From Cyanophora paradoxa (Eukaryota; Glaucocystophyceae; Cyanophorales; Cyanophoraceae), in contig QPMI01000183.1 in NCBI GenBank assembly GCA_004431415.1, forward strand, positions 1 through 64,000: 64,000 nt of DNA. Reading direction: 5' to 3'. The position numbers and the translations under genes were made by a program. Below the pieces are notes generated by a model that made no database searches, was not told where the DNA came from, and saw only the letters and a list, made by a program, of their open reading frames with translations. This document shows, in pieces, positions 10,151 to 20,093 of this stretch. Within the stretch, counting starts at the first letter, position 1, and the number at the start of each line of letters is the position of its first letter.

Positions 10151-10230
10151 GGGTGATAGCCGAGCAAGTCGTGCGGTCACCGAGTGGCGGCCTTCTTTTA
10201 TTGAGTATGCTTGGTACGCTAGTACTGGTA
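10151..10230 (-). pseudogene. Degenerate remnant of the homeodomain gene 5' region
   Basis: Positions 10151-10182 resemble 8176-8206, where the intact gene encodes YPGLHDLLGYDP. The match includes TAGCCGAGCA and GTCGTGC with scattered differences. The following GGCGGCC-CTTTT-TTGAGTATG resembles 8590-8615, just upstream of the intact start codon. The order (homeodomain fragment, then PWWP 3' end) repeats the order at 8.2-9.1 kb. A block holding both was therefore duplicated in tandem, and this homeodomain copy then collapsed. Confidence 0.6.
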
Positions 10231-10267
10231 GTTGGTGCATCCCGGGTACAGGCACAAAGCGGTGCGC

Positions 10268-12294
10268 TCACAGCTTGGAGAGGCGCTGGCGGTAGGCGCG
10301 GAGGAAGCGGGCGCGGCGGGACATGGGGTGCGCCCCGGCCGCGGCCCCCCGGTACACCTCCGCCAGCTGCACCCCAGACGGGTCGGGGGCGCGCCGCAGG
10401 GCCGGCGGGCGGGTGCCTCACCTCCGCGCTGAGGGAGAGGCACATTGCGCGAAGCTCGGCCGCCTCCTCGCCCCTCAGGTGCCCCGCCTCCGCCAGCTCT
10501 GCCCGCCCCGCCGCGCCGCCCGCTCAGCGCGGCCCGACCTCGCGCCCAGCGGGCCCGCGCACCCTCCACCGCCTCGGCGGCCTCCATGAACGTCTCCTCG
10601 CCTGCGCGCCACCGGATCGGGCGAGAGCCGAGCGCGAGTTGGCCCCGGCGGCCCAGCGCCCCGCCGCACCCGCGCTGTCCACTGACACGTCGTCCACGTC
10701 GGGCAGCGCACCCGCCGCCTCCGCTCGCGCCCCCGCCTCCGCCGCAGCCTTGCCCTTGCCCTTGCGCTTCCCCTTCCCCTTCCCGCGCGCCGCCGCGCCC
10801 CCCTTGCCCTGCTTGCCCTGCGCCCCGCGTTGCAGCCCCCGGCCGCTCCGGCAGGCGAGGGGGAAAGGAGCACCGATGCGGGGGTACTGGATGAGCTCGC
10901 GGCGGCGGGCTCAGGCATCTGCTGTACCCCCTTCGCCTCCCGGCCCTTGCCCCGCCTCGCGGCGGCCGCCCCGGTGGTGGGGGCGGCCGGCGGGGCGGCC
11001 TTGCCGCGGCGCTTCGCGGCGGCGATGACGGCCGCCGCCAGTGCGCGGGCGGAGCCGGGGGCCTTGCCCTTGCCGGCGCGCGCCGAGTGCGGGGCGGGGC
11101 GGGGCGAGGGCGAGGGCGAGGCGAGGCGGGGGCGCTTGGCGGGCGGCGTGGCGCCCTCCGGGGCGGAGGGGGAGGGGGAGGGGAGGCCCGGGCTGCCGGA
11201 GCCGCGGGGGGTCCTCCTGTAGGAGCGGCCCTTGGCGCGCAGCTCGCTCTCCTCGTAGCGCCCCTTCTTCCCCTCTGCGCCGCCCGCTCGGCGGGGGCGG
11301 GGCGCGGGGGGCGCGCCCTCGGCCTCGCGCGGCGCACCCTCCTCGTCGCTGCCGGCGGTGGCGGGGGCGGCGGGGTCTCCGTCGGCGTCGGCCCCGCTCT
11401 CGCTAGGCGACGCCTTCTCGCCCGACTCATCCACCTCCGTTTTCGCCCGCTTCCGCTTCGCCCCGCCGCCGCCTCCGCCACCCCGCCCCATCCGCACCTC
11501 GCCCTTCGAGCCGACTAGCCGCCACACGCGCACACTTTCTGCGCCGGGCCCCCGCGTTAGGCCGGCGGTGCAGGGCCAGGGCGGCAGGGGCGGTGCACCG
11601 GGCGGCTCCTCGCCGGCCTCCTCCGCCGCGCTGATTGCGTCGACATACTCCTGCGCCGGCGGTCCGCCGCGGCGGCGAGGAGCGCGGGCGCGCGGGGCGC
11701 CTCGGGGACCTGGGCGAGGCGGATGCATGCGTTGAGGCGCGTCCTGTGGCTCTGCTTCACCTTCTCCTTCAGCATCTTCTCCTTCCGCTCCACGAAGTTG
11801 TACAGGTCCTGCGCCGCCCTCAGCGCGCCTCCCGCCGGAGCGGTGGCACGCGGGCGGCCCGCCTTTGCATGGAACCAGCCGCTCCTCGTGTCGCCGAAGT
11901 ACTTTCTGCGCAAGGCCCTCAAGGCCAAGCCAGCCGGCAGGGCGCGGGGCCGTACACAAGCAGCTGGCCCTCCTTCTTAAGAGAGCGGACGCTCTCAGAG
12001 GCAGTGTCTTCTGAAATGACGAGCGCCGGCCTGCAGGACACGCATGAGACGGGGCGGGCTCGCCGCGGGGCACGCGCACCAGAAGGGAAAGCCTGCGAGT
12101 GAACGCGATGTTACGAGCGTCGAAGACGGCGTTAGCTAAGCCTCAACAAGCGAGGGCGCGAGCTCACCAGTTGTTCTCGCCCATACGACGTCGCTGCGCG
12201 GGTGGGAGCGTTCAGAAGCGCTCGAAGCGTCGCGTGGAAGCAAGCGGAAACTGGCTACAGGGTGAGCGGACCCTGCCTTGAACTCCTTCGCCAT
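10268..12294 (-). CDS. PWWP-domain chromatin protein
   Basis: Four short exons build an N-terminal PWWP domain. MAKEFKAG joins DVVWARTTG, then FPFW, then PALVISEDTASESVRSLKKE and GQLLVY, then FGDTRSGWFHAKA. The reconstruction reads GDVVWAR..FPFWPALVI....VYFGDxxxGWF, the classic PWWP fold (family: reader of methylated histone/DNA). A coiled or helical segment DLYNFVERKEKMLKEKVKQS and HRTRLNACIRLAQVP follows. Then comes VWRLVGSKGEVRMG, a long lysine/serine/proline-rich disordered region with AKRKRAK (possible nuclear localisation signal), and a C-terminal helix ending SRRARFLRAYRQRLSKL. The start at 12294 is set by the PWWP N-terminus. Its 3' end exists a second time as a relic at 8.6-9.1 kb. 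Confidence 0.8.
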
Positions 12295-12563
12295 GGGACC
12301 GCCCAGCGAACCGCTGAAGCGCCCGGCTTCGCCCAATGAAGCTCAAAAAGGTAATGATATCGATTTCTACGGTATTGCGAAACCGCGAGCCGCCGCCCAC
12401 CGCGCCTTGAATTTGATTCTCTCTGGGAGGGGTATCGCCAGCTTGCCCGAAAGGCTCGGCCGTGTAGTGCGGCCGCCGCTAGAGTAAACCGTCGCTGGGC
12501 CGCTAGGTAAACGGTACGAGCTTTTCGACAACGACGCGCCGCTTTAGTCAGACAACCGCGAAC
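12295..12563. promoter_or_regulatory. Divergent promoter region
   Basis: This 269-bp gap lies between the start codons of the minus-strand PWWP gene and the plus-strand RING gene. No recognised core-promoter motif is seen. Short palindromes such as GATATCGAT occur near 12357. Confidence 0.45.
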
Positions 12564-15500
12564 ATGTCGAGCGTCAGCGGCAAGTCGGACGACGACGGCA
12601 AGTCCGGCAAGCCGGTCGTGAACGTGAAAGATGGTGCGCTCCCTTCTGCGTTGCGCTGCGGCGTATCGCTTGAGGCGCTGCGCTGCGGCACAATGGTCTG
12701 CGGGCAGCGCGCGCTTGACGTATCGCAGGTTTTATGCTGTGCAGTGCAATGGTGAGCCGGCTGAGCGGTGAGATTACGTGCGCCGTCTGCCTCGACTTCT
12801 TCTCGGATCCTCGCATCTGTGCGGCCCGTCCCCAGCCGCGCCCTCTCGAAGCCCCATACGTCAAAATCGATGCCTGGTCCGTCGCGCCGCAGTGGGATGC
12901 TCGCATACGTTCTGCCTGAACTGCTTGACTCCAATTCTCGACGGACGCCGTGTCAAGTGCCCGACGTGCCGTGTGGTGACTTTGCTCGCGGAGGGGCAGG
13001 AGCTGAAGCACCTCCGCAAGAACCTTCTCGCCCGCGTCATCCTCGAGGAAATCAAGGTCCTCGCCGCTGCCGCCCCGCCCCGCCCCGCCCGCGCCCCTCA
13101 CCGGCGGGCGACAGAGCGCGCAGCAGACGATGAGCGCGATGCCGCCTGCCCCGGCGGCGGGGCCCGAGGCGGGGGCGTGTAAGCAGGAGGAGGGGGAGGA
13201 TGCGAGGGCGGCGCCGCGGGGGATCACGGCGCTGGTGACGGAGGCGGCGGGGAGCGAGCTAAGCCCGACCTCCATCAAGTCCCGCGAGGCCCTCATCCTC
13301 CGCGCCTGCGGCGCCTTCATCCGGTACCCCCGCCCCGCCCGCCACCGGGTACGGCGCGCCGGGGCCCACCGCCGCGTGGCAGGAAGGGGATCGAGGCCCG
13401 CCGGCGCCGGTCTAGCTTCGGGTCCAGCGCGGCCGCCGCGGGAGCAGCGGAGGGGGCGGCCGCCGCGCCAGCGAGGGCGGCGCGGCGGCCCTCGAACACG
13501 CCGACGGAGGTGCGCTGGCGGGGGCGCCGGGGGGCCGCGCGGGGCGGCGGGCGTGAGGGCGGGGCGCGCTGCGCGTGCGCAGGAGGAGGAGGCGCCGGAG
13601 GTGCCGGCGCCCATGGATGAGGACGGCTCCGAGTTCGACGAGGAGGAGGAGGGGAGGGGAGGGGGAGGCGGCCGAGGCGAGCGGCAGGGGCGGTGGAGGC
13701 GGTGCGCGTCTCCCGCCCCGGGCCCCGCTCCCTGGACCCCCTGAGGCCCCTGCAGACCGCGAGGCGGCGGCGGTGCCGGCGCCGCGCGTGGCGGCGCCGC
13801 CGGTGGCGGTGACGAGGCCCGAGACGGGGGCGAGGGCGGGGGCGGGGCGGCGGGGGCTCGGGGGCGCGGGGCGGGGCGGGGCGGGGCGGCGGGGGCGGAG
13901 GTGGAGCGGGTGGCGGGGATGCTGTCGGGGTGCTTGGAGCTGGTGGACGGGCGCGAGCTCGAGGAGGTCGTCTCCCCGGGCGGGCCCGCCAGCCCCTACC
14001 TCCGCGACCTCTACGAGGCCGCCATCCGCCTCCGCCGCCCCAGCCCCGGCCCCGACGACTTCACGCCCCTCTCCGCAGCCCCTCCACGCACGCCGCCCCC
14101 TCCCCGCCCCCGCCCCCGAGGCCCCGGCCGGCGCCCCGCCGCCCGACCCCGCCGGCATCGCCCGCACCTCCAGGCACGCCGCCCGGCCCCGCCCGCCACG
14201 CCGGCCCGCCCCGCCCTGACCGGCCGCTCCCGCAGCGGGCGCTTCGAGCGGACGGGGAGCACGAGCCGCGCACTCGTCATCGCCGCCGGCGCCGGCGTCG
14301 CTGCTCCACCTGCCGTGCGCCCGCGCCCCGAGCCCCGCCCGCCTCGGAGCCGCCGCCCTCACCGCTCTGCGCGCGCAGGGCAGCGACTCTGTCTCGCCCC
14401 CGCCGCGGGCCGCCGCGCCCCCTCGGCGCCCCCGAGGAGGGCACATCGCCGGAGTTGCTCTCCCCGCCCCGCGCGCCGCGGCCGCTCGGCTCGCCCCTCT
14501 CCCCCGCCGCCGTCACCTTCTCCTCGCTCCCCAAGTAGGACACCCGCCGGCCCCGCCCCGCCCCGCCCCGCCCCGCCCCGCCGCCCCCCTCACCTCCCGC
14601 AGGATGGAGGAGGTGGGCCCCTTCGGGGGCCCCGGCGGCGCCGAGTTCAGCTGCGCGCACCCCGCGCTGCTGATGCCGCTCCCAGCCTCGCCGCCGCGGG
14701 GCGCGGGGGCGGGTGCGGGGCGCGCCTCGGGCTCCCTCTTCGAGCACCGCATCGTGCGGGTGCAGGTGTGGCTCGCAGGGGACGCCCTCCGCTGCATCCG
14801 CGCCCTCTACTCCGACGGCGAGACCAGGCCCGCCCCGGCCCCCGCCCCGCCCCCGCCCGCCACCGGCCGCCCCGCGCTGAGAGGGCGCGGCGGCAGCATG
14901 GCGGCGGGGAGGGTCGTGGAGGTGGGGGCGGCGCCCCCCGACCAGGAGGCCCTCCTCGAGGACGGCGAGCGCCTCGTCCGGTGCGCCCCCGCCTCCTCGC
15001 CCCCAGCCTTCCGCCCCGCCCGCCCCGCCCCGCCCGCCCCGCCCCGCCCCGCCCCGCCCCGCCCCGCCCCGCTCTGAGAGGGAGCCGGGGGGCAGGGTGC
15101 GGGTGCACTACGGGATGGTCTTCTCGCTGCGGCCCTCGCGCGGCGTCGGCGCCTCCACCGCCGTCAAGGGCCTCAAGCTCTACACCTCCTGGGGCCGGTC
15201 CGCCGCCCCGCCCCCGCCCGCCCCCCCGCGGCCCCCGGCGCCCTCCTCAGGGGCGGGCGGGGCAGGGAGATCCGGCTGATGAAGAACGGGATGTTCGACT
15301 CGAAGGCGTACATCGGGGTGGGGGAGGGGCAGGAGCTCGCCGGCTTCTTCGGGCGCTGCGCGGAGCGCCACGTCGAGGCCCTCGGCTTCTTCCTCGTCGA
15401 GCGCCCGGGGCCCCCTCCTTCCCCTAGCGCCCCGCCCCGCCCCCCCGCCCCCGAGCGCCACGCTCCCCCCCCCCCCCCCCCCCCCCCCTCCCCCTTCGCC

Positions 15501-15635
15501 CTCTTTCGAATGCGATTCATCGCGTGCACACTGTGGGTGACTGTGCACATGCACTCCTTAAAGAAAAGCTTGAGCATCGGATTTTCTCAGAGCCGCAGCC
15601 GTAGTGCCACGGTACCGGTGCGTTCGATTTGCTGA
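12564..15635 (+). CDS. RING finger protein with C-terminal jacalin-like domain
   Basis: The start is MSSVSGKSDDDGKSGKPVVN. After an intron comes the RING: EITCAVCLDFFSDPRI joins GCSHTFCLNCLTPILDGRRV and KCPTCRVVTLLAEG, with CxxC...CxHxxxCxxC...CxxC complete. KHLRKNLLARVILEEIK follows. The middle is long and low-complexity but contains acidic and alanine-rich blocks and VERVAGMLSGCLELVDGREL. An intron joins SSLPK to MEEVGPFGGPGGAEFSC. The rest resembles a jacalin-type beta-prism: HRIVRVQVWLAGDALRCIRA, YGMVFSLRPSRGVGASTAVK, GREIRLMKNGMFDSKAYIGV and GQELAGFFGRCAERHVEALG. GxFGR...xxAxGFxL matches the end of that fold. The exact 3' end is uncertain because a run of 24 C (15465-15488) sits in the last frame. 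It is a possible E3 ligase with a carbohydrate-binding or scaffold domain. Confidence 0.68.
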
Positions 15636-16693
15636 TTTCCGAGTTCAGGTTTCAAGAACTCTAAATTGCCGATGATTGCCCCACTGGTCGCGCGTACCGT
15701 AGTACTACGGTACCGCATCATGACGCCCCGGCCTCTGGCAGGCGGGGCCTTCGTCGCGCAAGTGGCCTTCAGGCTTCTCAGAGTCGAGATCTGAGCCATG
15801 GAAATGTGGGCGAGCTCGCGAAAGAGCTAGAGGGCGATCGCGAGCCGCTGAGCTTGAGCTCAGCGGCTTGAGCACCGGTACCGCAAGCGCGACGGCACTT
15901 GCGTTGCAATTGCGTGAATTCTTCCAACGATTGTTGCAATTTGGAGATATCGATTCTTTTCATGATTGCCTGTTGCTTTGAAAAGAGCCGAACAAACTCT
16001 AACCGTAGCTATATCCTGGAAGTAATGTAACATCTAAGGGTAACTGTGACATGACATCCCATTTGGTGTAACGTAGTACTGGGCACCGTGGCACTAAAGA
16101 TCAGTACTATGCATATATATGACCGGCGGAACGGTAAAATTGACGGGGCCCGAGCGGCGAGCTCGCGTCGAGTCCTCCAGCTTTCGAGTGTGGTTCTACG
16201 GGACTGTACAGCGTTGACTTAAGCTTGCACCATGGGCCGCACTGACTGCGGCCGCACTGAGGCTAATCTAGTATACGTAACGGCAAAGCTCTAGATCTAT
16301 TGGGAACAAGCTCAGTATACAAAAAACCTTCAAATGAAATGTAAAGCAACGGATCCGGAAAGGGATGCACGATTGCGTCGCGCGTTCGAAGGATCCGATA
16401 ATTTGGCACAGATGCATAGAATGGTGCCAAACTATCGGATCACGAAAAGCGGAGGGGGGGGGGCGCTGCGCCCCTCCCCCCCGGGTGTCGATCCGGCGTC
16501 TCGGAGGCCGGGCAGCCTGGCAGGGCGGAGCGGGAGCGGGGCCGGAGGTGGCCGCCGATGGCGAGGAGGGCCGGGGCGGACGCCTCAGCGTCCACAGAGG
16601 AGCGGCGGCTCGAGCCGAGGCCGCCGAGCGAGGGCGGCTGCGACAGCGAGAGCCTCCGTCGCGCCCCCCCGCCCCCCCCGCTCGGCGCCTGAG
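15636..16693. other. Intergenic region, AT-richer
   Basis: No gene is supported. Repeated short words include GTAGTACTACGGTACCG near 15700, GAGCTC repeats near 15850 and TATATATGACC near 16114. The last 250 bp is GC-rich and continues the low-complexity character of the adjacent minus-strand gene. Confidence 0.5.
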
Positions 16694-17851
16694 TCACTGA
16701 GTCAGGAGGAGCTCGGCGGCGGCCCAGGCGGTTGAGCGCGTGGGGCGGCGCTGCGGGGCGTGCAGGGCGGGAGGGAGATGGGAGCTGGAGGAGGGGCGGC
16801 GGCCGCGGGCGGCGGCCGGCTCGAGGACGTACTCGGAGACGCGCTCCTCGAGGTCGACGCGCAGCCGCGGCCCCGCGGCCCCCGTCGGCCCCGCCGCCCC
16901 CTGCGCCCCCCGGAAGATCCACGGCAGCGCCGAGCGGGAGCGCGGCCGCCCCGCCCGCGTCCGCTGCGACGGCGACGGCGGAGGCGGCGGTCGGGCGGCC
17001 GGCGCCGGCGACGGGCTCGCCGGCACGGCCGGCTTGCCCCTGCTTCCCTCGAGGTCGACGCGCAGCTGCGGCTCGGAGGCCGAGAGCGACGGGCGGCGCA
17101 GGTTGAGGGCGCGCGGGGCGGGCAGCGCCGAGCGAGAGCGCGGGCGGCCGGCGGCGGGCGGCGGCAGCGGGGCCGACGGAGTTGGTGCCGGGCTCGCCTC
17201 GTCCGCGTCCCCGTTGAGGTCGACGCGCAGCTGCGGCTCCGAGACCGAGAGCGACGGGCGGCGGAACTTGATGGCCTGCAGGCGCGGCCGGCTGGGGAGG
17301 CGCGCCCCGCGCTCCACCTCCACCAGGAAATTCTTCAGAGAGCGGGACTTGATCCGGCTCGCGTTCCGGAGAGCAGCCGGGACGGCGCTCAGCGTTGCTG
17401 CAGGGGCCCCGGCCCCGCCCTCGGCCGCCGCTGGAGCAGGTGTTCGTGGCAAAGGCGCCGGGGGCCGCGGCGAGGGCGTGGGCGGCTCGGTGCGCGGCGT
17501 GGGCGACTTCCAGTCGGTTCTGGCGTGCGTGGAGAGCGACGGCGACGGCCCCTCGTCTCCGTCGAGGTCGACGCGCAGCTGCGGCTCCGAGACCGAGAGA
17601 GACGGGCGGCGCAGGTTGAGGGCGCGGAGGCCGGGGAGGGCGGAGCGGGAGCGGGGTCGGGCCGGCGCGGCGCCGGCGCGAACGCGCTCGAGGTCGAGGT
17701 GGTGGCTGGGGAGCCTCGCCGCGGGACCCAACTCCACCACGAAGCTCGCCAGCGAGCGCGACCGCGGCCGCCTCGCAGCCACCGCCGCCTTCAGGTCTGC
17801 CGCCCGCTTGCGAATAGAGGAGCGTCGCTGTGCAGGTGACACTGTACTCAT
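16694..17851 (-). CDS. Arg/Ser/Pro-rich protein with four internal repeats
   Basis: One uninterrupted frame of 385 codons starts MSTVSPAQRRSSIRKRAADL. It contains four spaced copies of a motif like RPRSRSALP-x-RALNLRRPSLS-x-SEPQLRVDL. The first three are near-exact; the fourth keeps RPRSRSALP and LRVDL. The core RRPSLSVSEPQLRVDL has RRxS sites that basophilic kinases could phosphorylate. No enzyme domain is seen. The upstream secreted-type exons run into this frame without a clear stop, so it may be the 3' part of a single larger gene joined through an unrecognised intron. The frame-shifted reading across the same DNA is also open, a GC-rich artefact. Confidence 0.55.
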   Translation of the reverse strand: MSTVSPAQRRSSIRKRAADLKAAVAARRPRSRSLASFVVELGPAARLPSHHLDLERVRAGAAPARPRSRSALPGLRALNLRRPSLSVSEPQLRVDLDGDEGPSPSLSTHARTDWKSPTPRTEPPTPSPRPPAPLPRTPAPAAAEGGAGAPAATLSAVPAALRNASRIKSRSLKNFLVEVERGARLPSRPRLQAIKFRRPSLSVSEPQLRVDLNGDADEASPAPTPSAPLPPPAAGRPRSRSALPAPRALNLRRPSLSASEPQLRVDLEGSRGKPAVPASPSPAPAARPPPPPSPSQRTRAGRPRSRSALPWIFRGAQGAAGPTGAAGPRLRVDLEERVSEYVLEPAAARGRRPSSSSHLPPALHAPQRRPTRSTAWAAAELLLTQ

Positions 17852-17852
17852 T

Positions 17853-18725
17853 GGGGTTGGGCAGGCCCGAAATGACGAAGGGCGTCACGGCCGTCGTGGC
17901 CCCGGGTTCGACGGCGCGGACAGAGTTGACCGTCGTGCTGCCCGCCGTGCAGCTCATCGTGAGGCTCGGGTACGTCGGGGACGGGGTGAACGCCCCCGTT
18001 TGCGCGGACTTTGTCCACGTCAGCACGGTCGTTGTGATTGAGTCGGATGCGCCCGCTGTGGCTGATATGTTAAAAGACCCCATGGCCGTAATCATATTTG
18101 CTGAAGGCAGCAGCGCAGACAGGTGTCAGGGGGTACAAGCTGAGGGACCGCGAAGGCTTTGGAACGATCAGACGCGCGCACCGAATTTCGATGCGGCCGT
18201 CTTTTTGGCGCCAGTGTAGGTGGACGCTGTCCCGAAGGTGGCCGTTGCCGCGTATCCCGAAGACGTGCACGTGATGGTGTAGGTGGCGGACGTCTCCCAG
18301 AGGGTGGTGATCGTGCGGACGAAGGATATAACGAGATTGTTCTTCGGGTCGGAGTTGTACAGTAAAGCACCCGCCACCTTTCGGTTGCCATGGGAAATCG
18401 TCGCCCTGTTGCCGACCTGGGGCCCGTAGCACGTGACTGACCACGTGCACATGTACATGTAGCAGATCTAGAGCTGCACATGTACATGCCACCCCGCGGG
18501 GTTAACGTTTGGGCGCGATTGCGACGCCGGTCGCGAGCTCGAGTGGGCGAGGCTAGAACAAGGCGCACCGGCCCGAGGTTGGACGAGTAGGTTGTGGTGA
18601 CGGAGGTCGTGTTCACCACCGAAGTGAGGGACCAGGCGTTGCCACCGAGGCAGGCCGCGCTACACACGTCGACCCACGTAGAAAGCAAAGTGAGGCACGC
18701 AAGAAGAACTTCGGAAGAATGAAAC
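17853..18725 (-). CDS. Secreted-type, Thr/Ser-rich beta-sandwich protein (partial model)
   Basis: The minus-strand exons read VLLACLTLLSTWVDVCSAAC, a signal-peptide-like hydrophobic run. LGGNAWSLTSVVNTTSVTTT and YSSNLG follow, then an intron. The next exon reads CYGPQVGNRATISHGNRKVA, DPKNNLVISFVRTITTLWET and SATYTITCTSSGYAATATFG. An intron precedes NMITAMGSFNISATAGASDS, LTMSCTAGSTTVNSVRAVEP and TPFVISGLPNPNEYSVTCTA. Two modules end in YTITCT or YSVTCTA, like the F/G strands of fibronectin-III or Ig-like folds in eukaryotic surface proteins. The first ATG was not identified, and the 3' end may connect to the repeat protein downstream. The function is unknown. Confidence 0.5.
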
Positions 18726-20092
18726 CGCCTAGCGTGATTCCCCGCGCTGGCAGGGGCCTCGGTCCTCGCGCTCGAGCACGGTACCGGTGTACACGCGGGT
18801 GAAACTTAAGCCGGCTGCAGAGATCGAGCTCGCGATCGGGTCCATGGCCACGGTCGAGGCCTAGGCCTAGGCTGGGAAGCTTAAGATACGCGTGCTCCCC
18901 CGTCGACTGCGGATAGCAACTGACAGCGCAGTGCAGCACGAGCGCGTCCTCGCGGTCCCCGGCTCGCGATCGTTCGGCTCCTCACGGTTGCGATCGGGGT
19001 GTCGGCACCGTGCTTTGGGGAGGACGACGCCCGAGCAGCACGCGCCCTCCTGGTTGGTAGCACGAGCGCCGGATCCGAAAATCGCGCCATTGTGATCCCT
19101 GCAGCTGCGCCGCCACTAAGGAACTTCGAATTCCGCAGATGCACCATCGCGCACGGGCGGAAGACAGAGGCGTACATCATAATCGCGCTGGCCGTGAGGC
19201 GGGCAGCGCAGGTGGCCATGGCGCTCGGAGCGGACAAACCGCCGCGTTCGGATCCAGGTCCTCCGGATCTGCGCAGGCCTAGGGCCGCCGACGCCAGTTT
19301 TAATGTTGCCCGTTCTACTCGCATGGACTTCCAATTGATCCTCCGCCGCCTCCAGATCCGGATACGTATACGCTGCGCATGCAGAGGGTACCGGTCCCGC
19401 CCGCGCCTGACGGCGACTCTGCCAGGGCGCCGGCATTTCAGCATCTTCAATTTGCAATTGTGTGGCAGATCAGACGCGACTCCGGCGAACGATCAGACGC
19501 GAATCCGGCGAGCGCGCTATATATTTTTATATATATATAATTGCATCTAAATAGTAGAGGGCATGAGATGTAGGCTATAGCTATATATAGCTAGCCGGGC
19601 GATATCAGCCGCGCATGTGGCGTGGTGGCCCCCAGTGGACGAAAGCAGCCGTTTGAGAGGCGCGCGCGCGCAGGGAATGCACCGGCGGGTCTCAGAGTCT
19701 ATAGAGAGGCGGCGAGGATTATCGCAAGAGCGTCCTGCCACGATCATCTGCAGCGGATTCAGCACAACGGATCATGATCATGAAGGGCACACTCAGTGTG
19801 ACTAGTACTTCTAGTTGCGCTCGGTCTGATTATATATGGGCTGAAAAGTAAATAGCTGCTGATCGTGAGCATGCAGGGTTAGGGAGCACGGTCACATGCG
19901 GTCTGCCAGGCTGGGCTCTATGGAGTAATTAGCTGGATCATGGAGGCCTAGGGACATGTAACAGCGCTAGCCTGGCAGCGCCGGCCTTGAACTCTTACAG
20001 ATAAGCCGACATCCCGCAGCCAGCCCATGATCCTATAGCTATAGCTAGTGTTGCGTGCGGTGTGAGGACCCGGGATGATTCGGGGAATCACT
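18726..20092. other. Intergenic DNA with very dense palindromes
   Basis: No gene is supported. From 18760 to 18900 nearly every base lies in a palindromic hexamer: CTCGAG, GGTACC, ACCGGT, CTTAAG, GCCGGC, CTGCAG, GAGCTC, CGATCG, CCATGG, AGGCCT, CCTAGG, AAGCTT, ACGCGT and GTCGAC. AGGCCTAGGCCTAGG occurs near 18857, TCATGATCATGA near 19771 and CTATAGCTATAGCTAG near 20034. Confidence 0.65.
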
Positions 20093-20093
20093 A

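Noticed and set aside
16440-18095. A 551-codon minus-strand open frame overlapping the repeat protein
   Set aside because: Its 3' part is a frame-shifted shadow of the RS-repeat protein; in GC-rich DNA stop codons are rare, and only the N-terminal exon portion looks like protein.
18760-18900. A cloning-vector polylinker
   Set aside because: No vector backbone surrounds it, and similar palindrome-tiled blocks occur at several other intergenic places.
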